A stretch of 64,000 nt of DNA, from the NCBI RefSeq assembly GCF_963678635.1, contig NC_087071.1, positions 25,055,821 to 25,119,820 on the forward strand, read 5' to 3'. The notes beneath the pieces were generated by a model. The model ran no database searches, was not told the DNA's origin, and saw only the letters and a list, made by a program, of their open reading frames with translations. Positions 34,977 through 44,968 of this stretch are shown here, in pieces. This stretch comes from Symsagittifera roscoffensis. Taxonomy: Eukaryota; Xenacoelomorpha; Acoela; Convolutidae. The position numbers were made by a program, and so were the translations under genes. Within the stretch, counting starts at the first letter, position 1. Each line of letters begins with the position of its first letter.

Positions 34977-35018
34977 TCGGTTAGCAATAAAGTTTAACCG
35001 GTCGGCAAAAAAGTGTAA
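34977..35018. repeat. 21-bp tandem box inside subunit D (marks the long form)
   Basis: Two adjacent 21-bp copies begin TCGGTTAGCA and CCGGTCGGCA and each ends in a form of AAAGTGTAA. In most long units they read TCGGTTAGCA followed by TCGGTCAGCA, each with a run of six A. Short units keep only one copy, which accounts for the 21-22-bp length difference between the two forms. The A-runs lie one box length (21 bp) apart, about two helical turns, so they could add to intrinsic curvature; that is inference. The box is expanded further at 51,263 and 52,732. Confidence 0.85.
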
Positions 35019-37225
35019 TTTTTTAAGCTAGCTTTTGGAGCTTTGATACTTAGAAATCTAACAAGTTATTTCATAGAAGGAATCCGTTCGTGGAATTGTT
35101 GAATTTTTCTCGCAAACTAGTCAAGCTCTGAATCTTAAATTGTTCAAGTTATATCATACGCGGAATTGGTTCGCAGAAAGAATAGATTTTTTAAGCAAGC
35201 TATTCGATCTTTGAAAATTTGAATTCTTTCAACTTTCTTCAAATACGAATACGGTTTGCGAAAAAGCTGAGATCTTTCAGCAATCAATTTGAGCTACGAA
35301 AATTTGAAATATTTCGAGTTATATAAATGACAGAATCGGTTAGCAAAAAACTTTAACCGGTCAGCAAAAAAGTGTAATTTTTTATGCTAGCTTTTGGAGC
35401 TTTGATACTTAGAAATCTAACAAGTTATTTCATAGAAGGAATCCGTTCGTGAAATTGTTGAATTTTTCTCGTAAGCTAGTCAAGCTCTGAATCTTAAATA
35501 GTTCAAATTATATCATACGCGGAATTGGTTCGCAGAAAGAATAGATTTTTTAAGCAAGCTATTCGATCTTTGAAAGTTTGAATTCTTTCAATTTTCTTCA
35601 AATACGAATACGGTTTGCGAAAAAGCTGAGATCTTTCAGCAATCAATTTGAGCTACGAACATTCTAAATATTTTGAGTTATATAAATGACAGAATCGGTT
35701 AGCAATAAAGTTTAACCGGTCGGCAAAAAAGTGTAATTTTTTAAGCTAGCTTTTGGAGCTTTGATACTTAGAAATCTAACAAGTTATTTCATAGAAGGAA
35801 TCCGTTCGTGGAATTGTTGAATTTTTCTCGCAAACTAGTCAAGCTCTGAATCTTAAATTGTTCAAGTTATATCATACGCGGAATTGGTTCGCAGAAAGAA
35901 TAGATTTTTTAAGCAAGCTATTCGATCTTTGAAAGTTTGAATTCTTTCAATTTTCCTCAAATACGAATACGGTTTGCGAAAAAGATGAGATCTTTCAGCA
36001 ATCAATTTGAGCTACGAAAATTTGAAATATTTCGAGTTATATAAATGACAGAATCGGTTAGCAAAAAAGTTTAACCGGTCAGCAAAAAAGTGTAATTTTT
36101 TAAGCTAGCTTTTGGAGCTTTGATACTTAGAAATCTAACAAGTTCTTTCATAGAAGGAATCCGTTCGTGGAATTGTTGAATTTTTCAAGCAAGCTAGTCA
36201 AGCTCTGAATCTTAAATAGTTCAAGTTATGTCATACGCGGAATCGGTTCGCAAATTGAATGAAGTTCCTAAGCAAGATATTCGAGCTTTGAAATTTTGAA
36301 TTCTTTCAAGTTTTTTCAAAGACAAAAACGGTTTGCGAAAAAGCTGAGTTTTTTTAGCAATCAATTTGAGCTACAAAACTTTGAAATATTTCGAGTTATT
36401 TAAATGACAGAATCGGTTACCAAAAAAGTGTAATCGGTCAGCAAAAAAGTGTAATTTTTTAAGCTAGCTTTTGGAGCTTTGAACTTTTGAAAGACAACAA
36501 GTTATTTCATAGAAGGGTTCCGTTGGTCGAAGTGTTGAATTTTTCAAGCAAGCTAGTCAAGCTCTGAATCTTAAATAGTTCATGTCATATCATACGCGGA
36601 ATTGGTTCGCAGAAAGAATAGATTTTTTAAGCAAGCTATTCGATCTTTGAAAGTTTGACTTCTTTCATTTTTCATCAAATACGAATACGGTTTGCGAAAA
36701 AGCTGAGATCTTTCAGCAATCAATTTGAGCTACGAAAATTTGAAATTTTTCGAGTTATATAAATGACAGAATTGGTTAGCAAAAAAATTTAACCTGTCAG
36801 CAAAAAAGTGTAATTTTTTTAGCTAGCTTTTGGAGCTTTGATACTTAGAAATCTAACAAGTTATTTCATAGAAGGAATCCGTTCGTGGAATTGTTGAATT
36901 TTTCTCGTAAGCTAGTCAAGCTCTGAATCTTAAATAGTTCAGGTTATATCATACGCGGAATTGGTTCGCAGAAAAAATAGATTTGTTAAGCAAGCTATTC
37001 GATCTTTGAAAGTTTGAATTCTTTCAATTTTCTTCAAATACGAATACGGTTTGTGAAAAAGCTGAGATCTTTCAGCAATCAATTTGAGCTACGAAATTTT
37101 GAAATATTTCGAGTTATATAAATGACAGAATCGGTTAGCGAAAAAGTTTAACCGGTCAGCAAAAAAGTGTAATTTTTCAAGCTAGCTTTTGGAGCTTTGA
37201 TACTTAGAAATCTAACAAGTTATTT

Positions 37226-38279
37226 CATAGAAGGAATCCGTTCGTGGAATTGTTGAATTTTTCTCGCAAGCTAGTCAAGCTCTGAATCTTAAATAGTTCA
37301 AGTTATATCATACGCGGAATTGGTTCGCAGAAAGAATAGATTTTTTAAGCAAGCTATTCGATCTTTGAAAGTTTGAATTCTTTCAATTTTCTTCAAATAC
37401 GAGTACGGTTTGCAAAAAAGCTGAGATCTTTCAGCAATCAATTTGAGCTACGAAAATTTGAAATATTTCGAGGTATATATATGACAGAATCGGTTAGCAA
37501 AAAAGTGTAATCGGTCAGCAAAAAAAGTAGTTTTTTAAGCTAGCTTATGGAGCTTTGAAACTTTGAAATATAACAAGGTATTTCATAGAAGGAATCCGTT
37601 CGTGGAATTGTTGAATTTTTCTCGCAAGCTAGTCAAGCTCTGAATCTTAAATAGTTCAAGTTATATCATACGCGGAATTGGTTCGCAAAAAGAATAAAGT
37701 TCCTAAGCAAGATATTCGAGCATTGAAAGTTTGATTTCTTTCAATTTTCTTCAAATACGGATACGGTTTGCGAAAAAGCTTAGATGTTTCAGCTATCAAT
37801 TTGAGCACAAAATCTTTTACATTTTTGAAGTTATATAAATGTCCGAATCGGTTTGCAAAAAAGTGTAACTTTTTAAGCCAGCTTTTGGAGCTTTAAAAAA
37901 TTGAAATATAACAAGTTTTTTCATAGAAGGATTCCGTTCGTGGAAGTGTTGAATTTTTCAACCAAGCTAGTCAAGCTCTGAATCTTAAACAGTTCAAGTT
38001 ATATCATACGCGGAATCGGTTCGCAAAAAGAATAAAGTTCCTAAGCAAGATATTCGAGCATTGAAAGTTTGAATTCTTTCAAGTTTTTCAAAGACGAAAA
38101 CGGTTTGCAAAAAAGCTGAGATTTTTTAGCAATCAATTTGAGCTACGAGATGTTGAAATATTTCAAATTATATAAATGACAGAATCGGTTACCAAAAAAA
38201 TTTAACCGGTCAGCAAAAAAGTGTAGTTTTTCAAGCTAGCTTTTGGAGCTTTGATACTTAGAAATCTAACAAGTTATTT
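37226..38279. repeat. 1,055-bp trimer, first of three similar ones
   Basis: Spacings are 358, 338 and 358 bp. The same ordered trimer recurs at 38,280-39,334 and, after one additional 359-bp unit, at 39,694-40,748. Marks are AAGTAGTTTTTTAAGC with CTTATGGAGC and AACAAGGTATTTCATAG in one unit, TTTTACATTTTTG and AAATGTCCGAATCGG in the short unit, and ACGAGATGTTGAAATATTTC in the third. The trimer is the opening part of the superrepeat described next. Confidence 0.85.
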
Positions 38280-41200
38280 CATAGAAGGAATCCGTTCGTG
38301 GAATTGTTGAATTTTTCTCGCAAGCTAGTCAAGCTCTGAATCTTAAATAGTTCAAGTTATATCATACGCGGAATTGGTTCGCAGAAAAAATAGATTTTTT
38401 AAGCAAGCTATTCGATCTTTGAAAGTTTGAATTCTTTCAATTTTCTTCAAATACGAGTACGGTTTGCAAAAAAGCTGAGATATTTCAGCAATCAATTTGA
38501 GCTACGAAAATTTGAAATATTTCGAGGTATATAAATGACAGAATCGGTTAGCAAAAAAGTGTAATCGGTCAGCAAAAAAAGTAGTTTTTTAAGCTAGCTT
38601 ATGGAGCTTTGAAACTTTGAAATATAACAAGGTATTTCATAGAAGGAATCCGTTCGTGCAATTGTTGAATTTTTCTCGCAAGCTAGTCAAGCTCTGAATC
38701 TTAAATAGTTCAAGTTATATCATACGCGGAATTGGTTCGCAGAAAGAATAGATTTTTAAGCAAGCTATTCGATCTTTGAAAGTTTGATTTCTTTCAATTT
38801 TCTTCAAATACGGATACGGTTTGCGAAAAAGCTGAGATGTTTCAGCTATCAATTTGAGCACAAAATCTTTTACATTTTTGTTGAAGTTATATAAATGTCC
38901 GAATCGGTTTGCAAAAAAGTGTAACTTTTTAAGCCAGCTTTTGGAGCTTTAAAAAATTGAAAAATAACAAGTTTTTTCATAGAAGGATTCCGTTCGTGGA
39001 AGTGTTGAATTTTTCAACCAAGCTAGTCAAGCTCTGAATCTTAAACAGTTCAAATTATATCATACGCGGAGTCGGTTCGCAAAAAGAATAAAGTTCCTAA
39101 GCAAAATATTCGAGCATTGAAAGTTTGAACTCTTTCAAGTTTTTCAAAGACGAAAACGGTTTGCAAAAAAGCTGAGATTTTTAGCAATAAATTTGAGCTA
39201 CGAGATGTTGAAATATTTCAAATTATATAAATGACAGAATTGATTACCAAAAAAGTTTAACCGGTCAGCAAAAAAGTGTAATTTTTCAAGCTAGCTTTTG
39301 GAGCTTTGATACTTAGAAATCTAACAAGTTATTTCATAGAAGGAATCCGTTCGTGGAATTGTTGAATTTTTCCCGCAAGCTAGTCAAGCTCTGAATCTTA
39401 AATAGTTCAAGTTATATCATACGCGGAATTGGTTCGCAGAAAGAATATATTTTTTAAGCAAGCTATTCGATCTTTGAAAGTTTGAATTCTTTCAATTTTC
39501 TTCAAATACGAATACGGTTTGTGAAAAAGCTGAGATCTTTCAGCAATCGATTTGAGCTACGAAAATTTGAAATATTTCGAGTTATATAAATGACAGAATC
39601 GGTTAGCGAAAAAGTTTAACCGGTCAGCAAAAAAGTGTAATTTTTCAAGCTAGCTTTTGGAGCTTTGATACTTAGAAATCTAACAAGTTATTTCATAGAA
39701 GGAATCCGTTCGTGGAATTGTTGAATTTTTCTCGCAAGCTAGTCATGCTCTGAATGTTAAATAGATCAAGTTATATCATACGCGGAATTGGTTCGCAGAA
39801 AGAATAGATTTTTTAAGCAAGCTATTCGATCTTTGAAAGTTTGAATTCTTTCAATTTTCTTCAAATACGAGTACGGTTTGCAAAAAAGCTGAGATCTTTC
39901 AGCAATCAATTTGAGCTACGAAAATTTGAAAAATTTCGTGGTATATAAATGACAGAATCGGTTAGCAAAAAAGTGTAATCGGTCAGCAAAAAAAGTAGTT
40001 TTTTAAGCTAGCTTATGGAGCTTTGAAACTTTGAAATATAACAAGGTATTTCATAGAAGGAATCCGTTCGTGGAATTGTTGAATTTTTCTCGCAAGCTAG
40101 TCAAGCTCTGAATCTTAGATAGTTCAAGTTATATCATACGCGGAATTGGTTCGCAGAAAGAATAGATTTTTTAAGCAAGCTATTCGATCTTTGAAAGTTT
40201 GATTTCTTTCAATTTTTTTTTAAATACGGATACGGTTTGCGAAAAAGCTGAGATGTTTTAGCTATCAATTTGAGCACAAAATCTTTTACATTTTTGAAGT
40301 TATATAAATGTCCGAATCGGTTTGCAAAAAAGTGTAACTTTTTAAGCCAGCTTTTGGAGCTTTAAAAAATTGAAATATAACAAGTTTTTTCATAGAAGGA
40401 TTCCGTTCGTGGAAGTGTTGAATTTTTCAACCAAGCTAGTCAAGCTCTGAATCTTAAACAGTTCAAGTTATATAATACGCGGAATCGGTTTGCAAAAAGA
40501 ATAAAGTTCCTAAGCAAGATATTCGAGCATTGAAAATTTGAATTCTTTCAAGTTTTTCAAAGACAAAAACAGTTTGCAAAAAAGCTGAGACTTTTTAGCA
40601 ATCAATTTGAGCTACGAGATGTTGAAATATTTCAAATTATATAAATGACAGAATCGGTTACCAAAAAAGTGTAATCGGTCAGCAAAAAAGTGAAATTTTT
40701 TAAGCTAGCTTTTGGAGCTTTGAAATTTTGAAAGATAACAAGTTATTTCATAGAAGGAATCCGTTCGTGGAAGTGTTAAATTTTTCAAGCAAGCTAGTCA
40801 AGCTCTGAATCTTAAATAGTTCAAGCTATATCATACGCGGAATCGGTTCGCAAAAAGAATGAAGTTCCTAAGCAAGATATTCGAGCATTGAAAGTTTGAA
40901 TTCTTTCAAGTTTTTTCAAAGACGAAAACGGTCTGCAAAAAGCTGAGATTTTTTAACGATCAATTTGAGCTACGAAATTTGGAAATATTTCAAATTATAA
41001 AAATGACAGAATCGGTTACTAAAAAAGTGTAATCGGTCAGCAAAAAAGTGTAATTTTTTAAACTAGCTTTTGGAGCTTTGAAATTTTGAAAGATAACAAG
41101 TTATTTCATAGAAGGAATCCGTTCGTGGAAGTGTTGAATTTTTCAAACAAGCTAGTCAAGCTCTGAATCTTAAACAGTTCAAGTTATATCATACGCGGAA

Positions 41201-44200
41201 TCGGTTCGCAAAAAGAATAAAGTTCCTAAGCAAGATATTCGAGCATTGAAAGTTTGAATTCTTTCAAGTTTTTCAAAGACGAAAACGGTTTGCAAAAAAG
41301 CTGAGATTTTTTAGCAATCAATTTGAGCTACGAGATGTTGAAATATTTCAATTTATAAAAATGACAGAATCGGTTACCAAAAAAGTGTAATCGGTCAGCA
41401 AAAAAGTGTAATTTTTTAAGCTAGCTTTTGGAGCTTTGAAATTTTGAAAGATAACAAGTTATTTCATAGAAGGAATCCGTTCGTGGAAGTGTTGAATTTT
41501 TCAAGCAAGCTAGTCAAGCTCTGAATCTTAAATAGTTCAAGCTATATCATACGCGGAATTGGTTCGCAGAAAGAATAGATTTTTTAAGCAAGTTATTCGA
41601 TCTTTGAAAGTTTGATTTCTTTCAATTTTCTTCAAATACGGATACGGTTTGCGAAAAAGCTGAGATGTTTCAGCTATCAATTTGAGCACAAAATCTTTTA
41701 ATTTTTTGAAGTTATATAAATGTCCGAATCGGTTAGCAAAAAAGTGTAACTTTTTAAGCCAGCTTTTGGAGCTTTGAAAAATTGAAATATAACAAGTTTT
41801 TTCGTAGAAGGATTCCGTTCGTGGAAGTGTTGAATTTTTCAACCAAGCTAGTCAAGCTCTGAATCTTAAACAGTTCAAGTTATATCATACGCGGAATCGG
41901 TTCGCAAAAAGAATAAAGTTCCTAAGCAAGATATTCGAGCATTGAAAGTTTGAATTCTTTCAAGTTTTTTCAAAGACGAAAACGGTTTGCAAAAAGGTGA
42001 GATTTTTTAACGATCAATTTGAGCTACGAGATGTTGAAATATTTGAAATTATATAAATGACAGAATCGGTTATCAAAAAAGTGTAATCGGTCAGCGAAAA
42101 AGTGTAATTTTTTAAGCTAGCTTTTGGAGCTTTGAAATTTTCAAAGATAACAAGTTATTTCATAGAAGGAATCCGTTCGTGGAAGTGTTGAATTTTTCAA
42201 GCAAGCTAGTCAAGCTCTGAATCTTAAATAGTTCAAGCTATATCATACGCGGAATCGGTTCGCAAAAAGAATGAAGTTCCTAAGCAAGATATTCGAGCAT
42301 TGAAAGTTTGAATTCTTTCAAGTTTTTTCAAAGAAGAAAACGGTTTGCAAAAAGCTGAGATTTTTTAACGATCAATTTGAGCTACGAAATTTGGAAATAT
42401 TTCAAATTATAAAAATGACAGAATCGGTTACCAAAAAAGTGTAATCGGTCAGCAAAAAAGTGTAATTTTTTAAGCTAGCTTTTGGAGCTTTGAACTTTTG
42501 AAAGACAACAAGTTATTTCATAGAAGGGTTCCGTTGGTCGAAGTGTTGAATTTTTCAAGCAAGCTAGTCAAGCTCTGAATCTTAAATAGTTCAAGCTATA
42601 TCATACGCGGAATTGGTTCGCAGAAAGAATAGATTTTTTAAACAAGCTATTCGATCTTTGAAAGTTTGATTTCTTTCAATTTTCTTCAAATACGGATACG
42701 GTTTGCGAAAAAGCTGAGATGTTTCAGCTATCAATTTGAGCACAAAATCTTTTAATTTTTTGAAGTTATATAAATGTCCGAATCGCTTAGCAAAAAAGCG
42801 TAACTTTTTAAGCCAGCTTTTGGAGCTTTGAAAAATTGAAACATAACAAGTTTTTTCATAGAAGGATTCCGTTCGTGGAAGTGTTGAATTTTTCAACCAA
42901 GCTAGTCAAGCTCTGAATCTTAAACAGTTCAATTTATATCATACGCGGAATCGGTTCGCAAAAAGAATAAAGTTCCTAAGCAAGATATTCGAGCATTGAA
43001 AGTTTGAATTCTTTCAAGTTTTTCAAAGACGAAAACGGTTTGCAAAAAAGCTGAGATTTTTTAGCAATCAATTTGAGCTACGAAATGTTGAAATATTTCA
43101 AATTATATAAATGACAGAATCTGTTACCAAAAAAGTGTAATCGGTCAGCAAAAAAGTGTAATTTTTTAAGCTAGCTTTTGGAGCTTTGAAATTTTGAAAG
43201 ATAACAAGTTATTTCATAGAAGGAATCCGTTCGTGGAATTGTTGAATTTTTCACGCAAGCTAGTCAAGCTCTGAATCTTAAATAGATCAAGTTATATCAT
43301 ACGCGGAATTGGTTCGCAGAAAGAATAGAGTTTTTAAGCAAGATTTTTGAGCATTGAAATTTTGAATTTTTTCAAGTTTTTTCCAAGAAGAAAACGGTCT
43401 GCAAAAAAGCTGAGAATTTTTAACGATCAATTTGAGCTACGAAATTTGAAAATGTTTCAAATTATAAAAATGACAGAATCGGTTAGCAAAAAAGTGTAAT
43501 CGGTCAGCAAAAAAGTGTAAATTTTTAAGCTAGCTTTTGGAGATGGAGCTTTGAAATTTTGAAATATAACAAGTTATTTCATAGAAGGAATCCGTTCGTG
43601 AAATTGTTGAATTTTTCAAGCAAGCTAGTCAAGCTCTGAATCTTAAATATCAAGCTATATCATACGCGGAATCGGTTTGCAAAAAGAATGAAGTTCCTAA
43701 GCAAGATATTCGAGCATTGAAAGTTTGAATTCTTTCAAGTTTTTTCAAAGACGAAAACGGTTTGCAAAAAAGCTAAAATGTTCAAGCTATCAATTTGAGC
43801 ATGAAATCTTTGAAGTTTTTCAAGTTATATAAATGACAGAATCGGTTAGCAAAAAAGTGTAATGTTTTAAGCTAGCTTTTGTAGCTTTGAAATTTTGAAT
43901 TATAACAAGTTATTTCATAGAAGGAATCCGTTCGTGGAAGTGTTGACTTTTTCAAGCAAGCTAGTCAAGCTCTGAATCTCAAATAGTTCAAGTAATATCA
44001 TACGCGGAATTGGTTCGCAGAAATAATAGAGTTTTTAAGCAAGCTATTCGAGCTTTGAAAATTGAATTCTTTCAATTTTCTTTAAATACGAATACGGTTT
44101 GCAAAAAAACTGAGATTTTTCAGCTATCAGTTTGAGCACGAAATCCTTGAAATTTTAAGTTATATAAATGACAGAATCGGTTAGCAAAAAAGTGTAATTT

Positions 44201-44250
44201 TTTAAGCCAGCTTTTGGAGCTTTGAAAATTTGAAATATAACAAGTTATTT

Positions 44251-44779
44251 CATAGAAGGAATCCGTTCGTGGAAGTGTTGAATTTTTCAAGCAAGCTAGT
44301 CAAGCTCTGAATGTTAAATAGTTCAAGTTATATCATACGCGGAATCGATTCGCAAAAAGAATGCAGTTCCTAAGAAAGATATTCGAGCTTTGAAAGTTGA
44401 ATTCTTTCAAGTTTTTTCAAAGACGAAAACGGCTTGCGAAAAAGCTGAGAATTTTCAGCAATCAATTTGAGCTACGAAAATTTGAAGTATTTCAAGTTAT
44501 ACAAATGACAGAATCGGTTAGCAAAAATTTTGTAACCGGTCAGCAAAAAAGTGTAATTTTTTAAGCTAGTTTTTTCAGCTTTGAAAGTTTGAATTCTTTC
44601 AATTTTCTTTATATACGAATACGGTTTGCAAAAAAACTGAGATTTTTCAGCTATCAGTTTGAGCACGAAATCTTTGAAATTTTTCAAGTTATATAAATGA
44701 CAGAATCGGTTAGCAAAAAAGTGTAATTTTGTAAGCCAGTTTTTGGAGCTTTGAAAATTTGAAATATAACAAGTTATTT
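44251..44779. repeat. 529-bp fused unit (two subunits missing)
   Basis: After a normal D, the boundary AAGCTAG passes straight into TTTTTTCAGCTTTGAAAG of subunit C near 44,568-44,574, skipping A and B. The length is 359 + 338 minus 168 bp, two subunits, so the join is in register. The neighbouring D box is also unusual, with GCAAAAATTTTGTAACC. The same fused unit lies at 62,271-62,799, an offset of 18,020 bp, so the fusion predates that duplication. Confidence 0.85.
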
Positions 44780-44968
44780 CATAGAAGGAATCCGTTCGTG
44801 GAAGCGTTGAATTTTTCAAGCAAGCTAGTTAAGCTCAGAATCTTAAATAGTTCAAGTTATATAAATGACAGAATCGGTTTGCAAAAAAGTGTAATCGGTC
44901 AGCAAAAAAGTGTAATTTCTTAAGCTAGCTTTTGGAGCTTTCAAATTTTGAAATATAACAAGTTATTT
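44780..44968. repeat. 189-bp unit with first kind of B/D junction
   Basis: B opens normally (AGAATCTTAAATAGTTCAAG) and passes into D as TTATATAAATGACAGAATCG. Its upstream neighbour is the 529-bp fused unit, so two separate subunit-register losses lie side by side. The pair is copied together at 62,271-62,988. Confidence 0.83.

Larger units (their letters stand above)
34666..35024. repeat. Reference long repeat unit (359 bp): subunits A-B-C-D
   Basis: This unit serves as a type example, cut at the palindrome AAGCTAGCTT. Four subunits can be laid under one another: A from 34,679 (85 bp), B from 34,764 (83 bp), C from 34,847 (85 bp) and D from 34,932 (106 bp). Each opens with a form of GAGCTTTGAA, continues with a form of TTTCAAGTTATAT, then GAATCGGTTCGCAAAAA, and ends in a T-rich tract. 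The pairwise similarity is clear but low, so the four-fold duplication is old compared with the amplification of the whole unit. D is about 21 bp longer than the others because of an internal duplication. The 359-bp length is close to two nucleosome repeats, a common satellite property; its relevance here is inference. Confidence 0.88.
33277..37225. repeat. Eleven consecutive units of exactly 359 bp
   Basis: Anchors at 33277, 33636, 33995, 34354, 34713, 35072, 35431, 35790, 36149, 36508, 36867 and 37226 are all 359 bp apart (3,949 bp). Most units share TATTCGATCTTTGAAA in C, GAGATCTTTCAGCAATC, GTTTAACCGGTCAGC in D and TTTGATACTTAGAAATC in A, which combines short-type B and C with long-type D. 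Variants such as TTAAATTGTTCAAG at about 34,060, 35,137 and 35,855 suggest two- and three-unit periods inside. The units near 36,149-36,508 briefly switch to another family (GAACTTTTGAAAGACAAC). Confidence 0.93.

Noticed and set aside
33277-37225. Possible identity with the 359-bp (1.688) satellite of Drosophila, because the unit length is the same
   Set aside because: Only the length agrees. The sequence does not resemble the Drosophila repeat as I know it, and lengths near two nucleosomes are common among satellites. A direct alignment would settle it.
41537-41842. Minus-strand open frames of 60-115 codons recurring through the window, for example the 101-codon frame here and at 42,591, 50,696 and 57,502, and a 71-codon frame seven times between 1,375 and 12,545
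   Set aside because: They are stretches of satellite that happen to lack stop codons. Each recurs only with its repeat unit, many other units carry stops or length changes in the same place, and the predicted peptides show no domain, only the translation of A-tracts and subunit motifs. No upstream signals are visible.
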